Positions 42,586-52,173 of a DNA stretch of 64,000 nucleotides are shown one piece after another (position 1 is the first letter of the stretch; each line of letters opens with the position of its first letter). Position numbers and translations under genes: made by a program. This stretch comes from Nothophaeocryptopus gaeumannii (lineage: Eukaryota; Ascomycota; Dothideomycetes; Mycosphaerellales; Mycosphaerellaceae): contig JASISA010000007.1 of the NCBI GenBank assembly GCA_031771865.1, forward strand, positions 1,054,001 to 1,118,000, in the 5' to 3' direction. Below the pieces are notes generated by a model. It was not told where the DNA came from. It made no database searches and saw only the letters and a list, made by a program, of their open reading frames with translations.

Positions 42586-44795
42586 CTACTGTCTTCGAGA
42601 TTCCTGGATGTCCGTATTGCGGATCGTTGTGATGGTGTCGAATGCACTCTTCCTGTCGGTCCTTCGGTACTTGGTACTTTCCTGTGCAATAGGAAATTGT
42701 TCTGTCTTGTCTTGCAGAACTCGCACTATGTTGTTGAACTCCATTTGGTTGGCACTCAGGCTTCCATCCTGATTTGTCTTGAGTATGCTGTGCTGCACTC
42801 TTTCCTTTCCTTCCATGTAGTCACTTCGTCGGCTCAGTGCGTCGGCTCGACCGTTGTCTTTACCAGGTGTATAGCGGATTTCGAACTTGTACTGACCAAG
42901 GAGCTCCGACCAGCGGGTCTGCCTTCGAGTCAGTTGTTTAGTCGTAGTGAAGTAGGTCAGATTCTTGTGATCAGAAAGAATCGTGAGCCTGGGTGCTCCT
43001 TCCGCATATGCTCGCCAGTGCTGCAGGGCAGCGACAATCGCAAGAAGTTCCTTATCATGGATGTCGTAATTCTCTTCTGCAGGAGTCATCTTTCGTGAGT
43101 AGTAGGCTACCGGGTGTCGCTTCCGTCGTGCTCCTGTGTGAGACACGCGCCTATCGCCATATCCGATGCATCTGTTTCGATTTGCACTTCCTTCGTACCG
43201 TCGAAAAGTCGAAGCGTTGGCGCTGTGGCGCACATTTCTTTGAGTTTGTCGAATGCCTGTTGGTGTCGTTTTCCCACTGGAACTTGGTGTCTTTTCTCGT
43301 GAGTTCCGTCATTGGTTTCGCAATCCTTGAGTAGTCTGGGATGAACTTTCGATTGTAGTTCGCGAGTCCAAGGAAGGATTGTACTTCGGTAACATTCGTG
43401 GGTCGAGGCCATTCGTGTATCGACCGTGTCTTTGCTGGATCGATTTGGATTCCTTTCGTACTAAGGATAAATCCAAGGAATTTGACTTCCTTTTGTGGAA
43501 CTCGCATTTCTCTGGTGCTGTCTTGAACCCTACTCGTGTGAGGCGTTCGAAGACGTCTTGGACTTGCTTGATATGCTTGCTCAGTTCTCCTTGGTATAGA
43601 CCAAGATGTCGTCCATGTAAGCGATAACACAGACGTCAAGCAAATCTCGTAGTGTTTCATTGACAAGGTCCTGGCATGAGGCTGGCGCATTGGTAAGCCC
43701 CATTGGCATAACCAGAAACTCGTAAAGTCCATATCTTGTTCGGAATGCAGTCTTCCATTCTTCTCCCTTCGCCATTCGTATTGCGTAGAATGCGTCTCGG
43801 AGGTCGATCTTTGTAAACCAGTCTGATCCGGTAAGTCGATCTTGTGCTTCTTCGATGCTTGGTAATGGATATCGGTTCTTGATTGTCATGTCGTTGAGCC
43901 TTCTATAGTCAACGACCATTCGCAACTTCCCGTTCTGCTTTGGTACGAAGAGAATTGGAGAGCCTGCGCTTGAGGTGGACTTCCGTATCCATCCTTTGGC
44001 TAGCTTCTCCTTCAGCCATTCATCTAGGGCTTTGAGCTCTTTCTCAGATAATGCGTAAATGGGTCCCCATGGAGGCTCTTTCCCAGGCTGAATCTTGATC
44101 TTGTGATCCCATGGTTGGTGTATAGGTAAGGCTTCCTTGCCTTCCTCTTCCTGAAAGAGTCTCGACCATCTTTGGTACTCCTCAGGGACATCTGGCGCTG
44201 AGATCGCCATCTGCTTTCCAGGATTGCCAGTTCCTCGTCCCGTGATTCCGTGACCTGCTGGACCTACGCAGTGTCTATCCGGGGTGGCTCCAGTCTCTGG
44301 GCTCAGTGTCGGCGCAAGCTGAGTTGTGCACAGCTGTTCTTTCGCCTCATCCGCCGCGTACTTTCGACGCTGTACGGGTCTGATACGGGTGGCACTTCCG
44401 TATCCTTCAAATGTGAGTACTCCTCTCTTCCAGTCAATTACTGGGTTGTGCTTTCTCAACCAAGGCATGCCTAGCACGATATCCCAGCTGGCCATAGCTG
44501 TGACATCTAAGACAATCTCCTCGTGGTGCTGTTGGATAGCCAGTGGTAGCGGTATCGTCTCGCGCTCCACACAGGGTAAGGGTGATCCGTCGACCGCGAT
44601 CAGTTCATACCCTTGTTTCTTCGTCTGGGTAGCTAGTCCAGTCCGTTTTACAAATGACTCGGATGCAAAGTTCCCGCTCGCTCCGGAGTCGATCATGGCA
44701 CTCGTCTTGAGTCCATTGACGATAACTTGTGTGCTGAACACTGTTGCTGATGCTTGAGCTTCTTGTGTGACGTTTAACTCCCTTCGGCCGCTCAT
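42586..44795 (-). pseudogene. Chromovirus pol: protease, reverse transcriptase, RNase H
   Basis: The protease has the catalytic DSGASGNF. The reverse transcriptase spans PILFVPKQNGKLRMVVDYRRLN, KIDLRDAFYAIR and the catalytic VIAYMDDILVY near 43600. Frame breaks then follow at about 43584, 43491, 43260 and 43121, after which RNase H is recognised by TDASDMAIGACL, YYSRKMTPAEENYDIHDKELLAIV and RWSELLGQYKFEIRYTPGKDNGRADALSRR. Every break is repaired by adding one base, and no nonsense substitution was noticed inside a frame. The 44605-44795 part overlaps the end of gag in a different frame. Confidence 0.85.
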
Positions 44796-46773
44796 GCCTG
44801 AGGAGTCGATCCTTTCCCGAGACTGTGGCTCTGTTGTCTAACCAGTCTAGGATCTGTATACGTGTTTCCTCCAGTGTTTTGGCCATAGCTTTCTCTTGTG
44901 GCAACTCGTTGCATGCGTATCGGCTCTGACATGCTTGTGCTTGTTTGTAGCCATTCTTGAGTTCTTGGATCGATGTTCTCATCTCGTTCGTAACGACTTG
45001 TCCGTGCGGTGTTAGGTACCCGTACGGTGTAAACCAGCTTCCAATTGGTGGTCTATCCCAGATGAATGTTGAAAACTCTTCTTGGACGTCTAGCCTGGGA
45101 TACCTCCAGAACATTGATCGTAGTTGTCCTAGGAAGAAATCAAACTTAACTGGGTTAAGCAGTCTTCCTCCTGTCGGTGTTCGTGGAAAGATCTCTTCAC
45201 TGTTGCGTGCTATGTGAAGGATCATCTTGCGTATTGGTTCCGGTGCGTCCACGCTAAGGTGAAGTATTTCGTCGTTGTCATCGTCCTCACTGGATTCTTC
45301 TTCTTCTTCCGAGGTTCCTTCCTCAGTTTCATCGTCACTGGATGACTCTTGTGGGTTCTCCGGAATCTCAGGTAAGATACCCGTGATAGGGTAGTCGTCC
45401 GCCTGAGTAGCGACATCCATCACCACTTCCTCCTGTGGGGTCCCCTCAGATTCATTGGGATTTTGGTTCTCCTTATCGCTGTCATCAGCGCCCCAACAGG
45501 TTTCATCCAAATCCTCCTCTTCCGGCGTTTGAACGTGACGATCAAGTTGTCGTAGTTCGTCCGGAATTGGTAAGTGTCGGTGTCCTCCAACTGTGGTGTT
45601 GATTGGTGGAACCGGGGCAGGTCTTCGTGGCGCAGACGGCCAGTATCCTGCTTCCATCTTCGAGGAGTAGTGTGTTTGACACGAATCGTCATAACAGAAT
45701 CGCCAGTGAAGGCTTCCGTGACCGTTCCGCAGTTCCCGACCTGTCTCGTCAGGTAACTTTCGTGTCATCATACCAAACAATCGTGGCTTTTGTTGATCGG
45801 CGCCTGTCGTTTCGTAGGCTCCGCGTCCCACGTCGTGGTTTCGTTGCATCGTGTTGAACTGTCGTTGCACCATGTTCTTTGAACGACAATTCCTCGCATA
45901 GTGGCCTTCCTTGCCACATGCATAGCAATTCAGTTTCTTCTCATTTCTTCTGGGCGAACTCTTGCCCTTCCTACTTCCTTTGAACGGGCGACCTTTCTGG
46001 GTTGCATTGAACTGCCAGTCCATTGCATCGGGGTCGCGTTGCTGTCTCTGAGGTGGTTTAGACCACCCATCGCGTCGTCCCGAGGGCACATAGCCTGCCC
46101 TTCCCGTAACCTTGGAATCATAGCGTCGCTCCATGGCTCGCTCGTAAAGTTGGTCGTCCAGTTCAATCGCCGCTTTAATCAGTTCTCCGAGGCTGTCGAT
46201 CTTCCCAGAGTATCGCATCAGTTCATCCTTGACTGAGTCTCTGAGACCTCGTCGGAACATAACTTGGAGAGCATCGTCGTCCCAATCCGTGATCTGGGCG
46301 TGCTCCTGAAACTTGGCTGCGTAGTCTGCCGTGGAACCCTTCTGAGTGAGATGTTGGATAACCCGGACCGCGGTCGAAACCTCGTTCGAGACTCCATACA
46401 CCTGCTTCATTGCGTTCTTCATGTGATTCCAGGTCCTGAAGATTCCCGTTGAATCCTCGTCACTGTCAAGTAGTTCCTGAGAAAAGGTTTGATCCAGTGC
46501 TGCACACGTCCTCGCATAAAGGTCGTTGCGAAGAGTGGCTTCTGAGCTTCACCCATCTCGTTGAACTTGAAGTACATGTCCATTTGGGTAAGCCAGACGT
46601 CGAACTTGTCTCGGTCGCCATAATAGTAGTCCGGCTTGCCGACCTTGAGGGAACTGTCGTTGGTGTGGTTGGCAAGTGCATTGATGGCCGACTGAGATGT
46701 GCTGGATCGTTGGCGAGAGCTTCCTGCTTCGCTGGGGCGGAGTTCCCCTTCCGGTTTGCTGAGAGGCACTCAT
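44605..46773 (-). pseudogene. Chromovirus gag
   Basis: Capsid-like helices (KVGKPDYYYGDRDKFDVWLTQMDMYFKF, DYAAKFQEHAQITDWDDDALQVMFRRGL) are followed by a CCHC zinc knuckle (CYACGKEGHYARNC) and an unusually long C-terminal extension of about 380 residues with an acidic Ser/Glu/Asp tract (SSDDETEEGTSEEEEESSEDDDNDE). A single-base shift near 46482-46485 (T run on the coding strand) splits it into 46419-46769 and 44605-46422. The start is uncertain: an ATG at 46773 is out of frame with the capsid and no in-frame ATG precedes it. Confidence 0.8.
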
Positions 46774-46790
46774 CCTGAGGGTGTTCAAAG

Positions 46791-47156
46791 TGTTACGCAC
46801 GGTATCTCGCTTGTCAGGTGACTCGCTTAATCACGTGGAATGGCTTCTTTGGAGAATGCGTCGGCAAGTGGAACGAAGTGAAGGAAGTCTTGGCTTATTC
46901 AATCAGTGAGATTGTAACATGAGTTGAACACGATGATTGCTAGTCAACCATCGTTGCTATATACTTGGTGGTCTCGCTTGCTCTTGGCAGCGAGTTTGAC
47001 CGTTCGACCAACTGACCGGTCGGGCGGTCTGTCGGTCGCCAAACCTCACGTGTTTGACCAGAGGTCCCAGACTGTGGTCAGACACGTGACTTCTGGCGTC
47101 ATTCTTGCATGGTTCCATGTCCTTGATTCTGCGTCCTGCAGATTCGGTCCGTAACA
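46791..47156 (-). repeat. 5' LTR of the chromovirus (366 bp)
   Basis: Partner of the repeat at 40359-40725, one base shorter. It acts as promoter of the minus-strand element. The 5-bp duplication CTATT follows at 47157-47161. Confidence 0.95.
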
Positions 47157-47161
47157 CTATT
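47157..47161 (+). repeat. Right target duplication CTATT of the chromovirus
   Basis: Second copy of the 5-bp duplication also present at 40354-40358. Confidence 0.93.
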
Positions 47162-47951
47162 AGTCGCGTTATACTATTACTAGCTTCCTTATTAATAGAA
47201 AAGCCCTTCGCGACTTCTACCTAATACCGCCTAGTCGAGTAGAGTATAGGGCATGGATCTAGCAGTATAGCGAGCCTATTATATATCTTAAGAGCTTCGT
47301 TAACTACTAGCTATATCGTCCGTACTATAATAGTAGCGATAAGGACTATAGGAAGGTAAAGGTTATTCGAACTAGTAGAGGAACGAATTCGATCCGTAGA
47401 TATCTAGGTAAATATAGCTACGCGCTCGATAGTATACTTAAGTAACGATAGAAGCGTATAGTAGACGATAGCGACGTAGCTAGTATAATTAAGCGTTAAT
47501 AGACTACTAAGAAGATACTAATCGATCGTACTAAGTAGAAGTCGCTCTTCCTCGAATATACTATAACCGACGAGTATTTACTTCGTACCCTAGCCTTAGA
47601 ACGACTTAGACGACTAGCTACCTATCGCTAACCTATTCTCGAGCTACTATTCCTAACTTCTTATAATACTCTACGAGCTTAGATCGTCGACTTGTATAAG
47701 AAGATATAGCTACGAGTACGAGATAATATAGCTATAGTAGTAAGCGGTATTACGTTATCGTTTAACGCGTAGCTAGTAGATATCGACGGTAGTACTAACT
47801 TCTTAGGTATTTATACTTATTATTTCGATAAGGACTATCGTCTAAAGATAGTACTTATTAGCCTCGTTCCTACTTATAGTAACTATACTAGTTAAGAGTA
47901 AGCTCGAATCCTTATCGATCTAATTAAGTAGTACGATATTACGTCGAAACT

Positions 47952-48267
47952 TGTCACGGGCCGGAGTCGGGAAGTAGGTTGCTAATCACAAACGGTACAG
48001 GGAGCTACGGACAGGTTGGATAGACACTGTATTAACCATATAGGTCAATCCTATTGACAGGACGTAGCGCAAAGAGTCGAAGACCGGATCTTTGCGCGTC
48101 GAGAAGAAACTCTTCTCCGGGTCTTGGCAGAGTCACGTGGCTCTGTCACATGATGCTAGTCGAGCCCCGAGGCTCGGCCGAAGTTCATCCGGATGCTTGG
48201 CACACTACCAAGCATCCAAACCACGTGCATCCAGGTGTTCAGGTGTCACCGGGCCACGCCCGTGACA
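47952..48267. mobile_element. Solo LTR A (316 bp)
   Basis: Begins TGTCACGGGC and ends GCCCGTGACA, a 10-bp perfect inverted terminus, and is flanked by the 5-bp duplication AAACT (47947-47951 and 48268-48272). Its composition is normal, standing out from the TA-rich hAT around it. No internal coding region is present, so it is the product of LTR-LTR recombination of a retrotransposon of another family. Confidence 0.92.
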
Positions 48268-48632
48268 AAACTAACCTACTTTATAGCTAATAACGCGTCT
48301 AATAGCGATACGACGATCGAGGCTATTTAGCGCGAGATATCGAGTATTAAATACCCTTATAAGTACCGCCTTCGCTACGCTAGCTACTTTATTAACTAGG
48401 CCTATAATAATACGAATAAGGAAGACGAGGAGCTTAAAGATAGCGATATCGTATACGAGTTTCAATACGCTATATTACTACGTAATACTATCGATCGTAC
48501 GAAGGTATAGCGAAAGAAAGGTTATATTAGTAAGCTCTATAATATCGTAATCCACGCTTACTATAGCGAGGTATAAAGACGCGTCTTTTAGTTAAAATAA
48601 CGCGAGGTAGATACACGTCTTATCGAGCTAGT

Positions 48633-48953
48633 TGTTACGGACCGTCTCCTCGATCACGTGGATTGGCCTAAGAAGCGTCGAACCTCGGAATGTCTCTCGG
48701 TGATCAGAGTCTTGAGAAGTATAACCTTTACTCAGAAGAGTAGTATTGAGTTGAGCACGAAGCTCCTATCTAGCTGATAAGGAATGTTCTCTATATACTC
48801 GCCTTCCTTAGTATTGCTCTGTCTGCTCTGTCTGCTCCGTTGCTCTGCTGAGGGAGCATAGAGAGCACTGAGAGCAATCTGTAACGGGATCACCCGTTGC
48901 AGCTGTGCCTCAGATTGGTTGGCTGTCATGACTCCACGACTTGGTCCGTAACA
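48633..48953. mobile_element. Solo LTR B (321 bp)
   Basis: Begins TGTTACGGACCG and ends GGTCCGTAACA, flanked by the 5-bp duplication CTAGT (48628-48632 and 48954-48958). The termini resemble those of the full chromovirus LTR (TGTTACGCAC...CGGTCCGTAACA) and a CGTGGA/TTGGC stretch is also similar, so it belongs to a related but distinct family. It contains a TCTGCTCTG micro-repeat near 48825. Confidence 0.92.
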
Positions 48954-50249
48954 CTAGTCTTAAACGGTAGTATTAAGTAGTAATCTAATTACGATATAAT
49001 CGAACGAGGCCTCGAGCTAAAGGATCTAATAGAGCTATACTATCTATACTTCTACGACGACCTCTACGAAGACGTACTTACGCCGGACGATTAGAGTAAA
49101 TTAAAGGAGATATTAAGGCTTCTTAAGCCGCTTAAGACGGCGTTACTTAAGGTTCAAGGCGATAGCTAACACTTTAGTAGACTATAGTAATCGTTAACAG
49201 CTTTAGAGTTACTACTAACGACCCTCGAGAAGGTAAAAGCTAACTATAAACACGCCGCGAATACTTACTTTAAGGCTATAATTAACCTTAGCTAGAAGAA
49301 GCTCGACAAGTACTATCGTCTTAGCGATCGAACGCCTGCCTATCGCGCCGCTATAGTACTACATCCATCGCTTAAGATAAGCTAGTTCGAACAGTATTAG
49401 GGAGGCATGAAAGATAAGAACATATAGCGTAAGAAGAAGGTAAAGACGAAGGCCAAATAACGACAATCGTAGTAGTAGAGCTATAACGATATCGACGCGT
49501 CTACGCTATAGATAGTAAAGGCACGACACGCGATTGAAGAGCTCTATAGCGAGTATAAGATGCGCTATCCGCCAACAATAACGAGGCTAGCGACACGTGA
49601 ACGAGAGGTGGACGATTACACGGCGTCGTTAATGCTTACTAACGCGGTGCTACAAGACGACCTATAGCGATGGTTTGCCGAGCCTCTTACGCTATATATA
49701 ACCGGCAACGAGGTGTTGAACGTCGTCCAATAGTAGCGTAACAATCGTGATCGATATCCGCTGCTGTCGAGGCTAGTATTCGATCTACTAGCGACACCGG
49801 CGAGCTCTAGTGCGTGTGAGCGCGAGTTCAGCTTGGCTAGCCACGTACTTAACAACGAGACGTGGCAGACGAAGACAGACTATGCGCAGTCACACTAACT
49901 ACTACGCAATTGGTTTAAGAACGACCTAGTATTAAAGAGATACACGAAAGAGGTAGTAAGGGTACGAGACAACGACGCCAGCGGCGACGACGTGGACAGT
50001 GAGCTGCCAAGCTCATATGAGGGCAGCAGCTAGTAGACAGACGTGTGAACGGACGATTAACAACACCTTCGCTAGGCTTCATTTTTCAACTTCCTTCCTA
50101 TTTAGGTAAAGCGGCCAACGGAGAGGGCTCCGGTGGACGGCATGGCCAATGAGAGGCTCTCGTCCGGCCGGACGGATAGAGCCGCGCCAATAGGCCGGCA
50201 GGGCTGGCCACAGTGCCGTGGCCGGCCGACCTGTCCATTGACCAGCTTG

Positions 50250-50257
50250 AATGGCAG
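50250..50257 (+). repeat. Right 8-bp target-site duplication (AATGGCAG)
   Basis: Copy of 39817-39824, directly after the right end of the large hAT element, inside exon 3 of the DUF3176 gene. Confidence 0.93.
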
Positions 50258-51565
50258 TAGCATCATCTAGCGAATACACCATGCCAGGCAGAATGCTGCT
50301 CTTCCAAGTTGGCATCTGCTTCTTGACGCTGACTACAATGGTGGTAATCACGAATACCGTGCAAAGTCCCAGCACCATGAGGGGGTATGCCAACCATTCC
50401 CAGCGAGGCTGTACGATGACGACCACTGCCTGTATCGTGCCATTTGCAACTTCGCCCGTCATGCCGCGCATTTGAGCAGTCAAGCTGGTTGCAATTTGGT
50501 CCATGAGGACCGAGATTCGATCGGAAAGCATACCATTATACAGAGCTTGTGCGACATCAGTCGTGTCGGTTCCAACCGCCGAGTTTGCATCGATATGGCT
50601 TTCCAACGTTGCCTGAATCCATTCTCGCATCAGTATCAGAGTAGGCTGATCGACACGATAGGCTTGAGTGGTCTCGGGCGGCGATACTATGATATCTTGA
50701 CTGTCGGTATTCACGTAGACTATGCTGGTAGGATGCGCTGGTGCCAATGGCATCGTGGATGAAGGAGGGTTAATCGCCGCTTTCGCTTCGTCTGTGGCAG
50801 TTGAAGAGTCGGGAAAACTTCTCAACAAGCGTTCGTCAAATTTTCCTGCTACGACGCTGGCATCGTATGTGTGAACGCATAAATGCAGTATACATTCAGA
50901 ACTCGATAGTCTGTCCATATTGTTCAACATCGATCCCCCTCGGGAGGCCCACCAAATCGAGGAAACATCGGCGAGGACATAATCCTGGAGATCGTTGTAC
51001 TTGATGGTGTCGAAGTTTGTAGCAGTGTACATCTGATCAAGGCTACTGTCGGCTTCCATGCTATTGGGCAAGGTCCAGACATAAGACATTCCATCATATC
51101 CTTCAGGGTTGACTTGCTGCGCCAGGGAAGACGACAGATCAGCGCATGCACTGCAAACCCCGAGCGACGAGTACTCGCCCCAAGTGCAGTTACCAGTAGG
51201 ACAGGACGGAACGATGGCGTCACTGCTTGTTGTGTTGAAGAGACCGCTGTAGAAGGCGCCCTTCGTACTAGACGCCAAAAGATCCCACTGTTCCTCACTG
51301 TCGGCGCCTTGAGCACTAATATCGCGGTTAAAGAAGCTGGTCGCAACATTGACAGAAGCGGTTCCATTGGCAGTTCCATTGGAAGGGCAGAGTTCGACAG
51401 GATAACTCGGTACGTTCTGGAGGAGTGGGTCTATTCCGAGTATTGCGATGACTAGAAGCGCACCTATTGAAGTGGCGAGACTGGTCCGTCAGTAGAAGCT
51501 CGTCTCGCTGCTTCCCATTTTTCATGACTTACGTCAAACGAGTGCTGAAAAGTATAGCAGCTGCA

Positions 51566-51573
51566 CCCACTGC
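51566..51573 (+). repeat. Left 8-bp duplication CCCACTGC of the small hAT
   Basis: CCCACTGC is repeated at 52166-52173 on the other side of the small hAT element. Confidence 0.92.
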
Positions 51574-52165
51574 CAGGCTGGTCAATAAGTAAACCAAGTA
51601 AGCCGCGCACAGACGGCTTACTTACTTGCTAGGTAGCATATGACTTACTTGGCTTGACTTGTGAGTGAATAGAGGGTTACTTGGGTTACTTGACTTGGTT
51701 TGCTCGCTCGCGCTAGCCGCACTAGGCATATGAAAGCCGACCTGGTACGTGAATCATTATCCATATCGGGAGTCTTCGAGGAGTGTGCGTTGATTCCGAA
51801 GGGCATATAATAGTTGTTATCATGGTACGGATTCACAAAGTCGCGGATCGCGTCTCTAATCGCGTCGAAGTTGAGGCTCAGCGGATGCAATCGAGGCCAA
51901 TCGGAGCGTCCGGAGAAGGCAGGCACATCCGCATTTGGGAATCTTAGGGTTGAACGATTGCCTACACCTTCATATGAACGACAATATCGCTAACTATACA
52001 CAACACCACGCTCTATATGCATACAAAACAAGTACTTGAAGTACTTGCGACCTTATGGCTTACTTACTTGATTACATAAGAAGCTATATGAAAGGCACGG
52101 CTTGGTTTACTTGCAAGTAAAGGAAGTCAAGTATACTTGAAATGGCTTACTTATTGACCAGCCTG
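51574..52165. mobile_element. Non-autonomous hAT element (592 bp, MITE-like)
   Basis: Perfect 19-bp terminal inverted repeats CAGGCTGGTCAATAAGTAA and an 8-bp target duplication CCCACTGC at both sides define it. The TIR shares CAGG-TGGTCAAT with the large hAT, so they are related families. Subterminal regions contain many ACTTG/CTTACTT repeats in both orientations, like transposase binding sites. It encodes no transposase. An internal minus-strand frame (about 51660-51926) reads like a protein piece and may be captured host sequence. It lies in exon 2 of the DUF3176 gene and introduces a stop within its TIR. Confidence 0.92.
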
Positions 52166-52173
52166 CCCACTGC
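52166..52173 (+). repeat. Right 8-bp duplication CCCACTGC of the small hAT
   Basis: Second copy of 51566-51573. Confidence 0.92.

Larger units (their letters stand above)
40359..47156 (-). mobile_element. Ty3/Gypsy chromovirus, full length 6,798 bp
   Basis: LTR retrotransposon read on the minus strand. LTRs begin TGTTACG and end CGTAACA. Domain order gag, protease, reverse transcriptase, RNase H, integrase, chromodomain identifies a chromovirus of the Metaviridae-type retroelements of fungi. It is not RIP-mutated, in contrast to the surrounding hAT. The coding part has several single-base frame breaks (see findings). No tRNA-type primer site beginning TGG follows the 5' LTR; the adjoining sequence reads CTTTGAACACCC, so self-priming as in Tf1-like elements is conceivable but unproven. 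It carries an extra gene on the opposite strand. Confidence 0.95.
47162..50040 (+). pseudogene. RIP-degraded hAT transposase
   Basis: The body of the hAT element on the right of the chromovirus. Most of it is riddled with TAG/TAA in all frames and depleted in CA/TG. The last part is readable: near 49750-49920 the plus strand encodes YPLLSRLVFDLLATPASSSACEREFSLASHVLNNE, the hAT C-terminal dimerisation domain (family pattern SxxxERxFS), followed after a stop by LLRNWFKND. The zinc-finger BED end and the DDE core cannot be read. The 40040-40358 stretch left of the chromovirus belongs to the same gene or element body. Confidence 0.8.
39825..50249 (+). mobile_element. hAT DNA transposon, 10,425 bp with nested insertions
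   Basis: The ends are inverted repeats: left CAGGGTGGTCAATGGACAGG, right (reverse complement) CAAGCTGGTCAATGGACAGG, two differences in 21 bp and beginning with CA as in hAT elements. Subterminal GTCCGGCCGGACGGA palindromes occur near both ends (about 39879 and 50160). After subtracting a chromovirus, two solo LTRs and their 5-bp duplications, the element is about 2.97 kb, a normal autonomous hAT size. The inner sequence is heavily TA-rich with few CA/TG steps and many stops, the RIP pattern, while the terminal few hundred bases are less damaged. The right part still encodes a hAT dimerisation domain. It is inserted in exon 3 of the DUF3176 gene. Confidence 0.92.

Noticed and set aside
43121..43584. 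Several programmed frameshifts in pol
   Set aside because: Breaks occur inside folded enzyme domains and all are one-base losses; sequencing error or decay explains them better.
50079..51278. A 399-codon minus-strand frame as a complete gene
   Set aside because: Its N-terminus is mid-exon of the DUF3176 gene and its last 56 codons come from the hAT end, so it is a fragment, not a gene.
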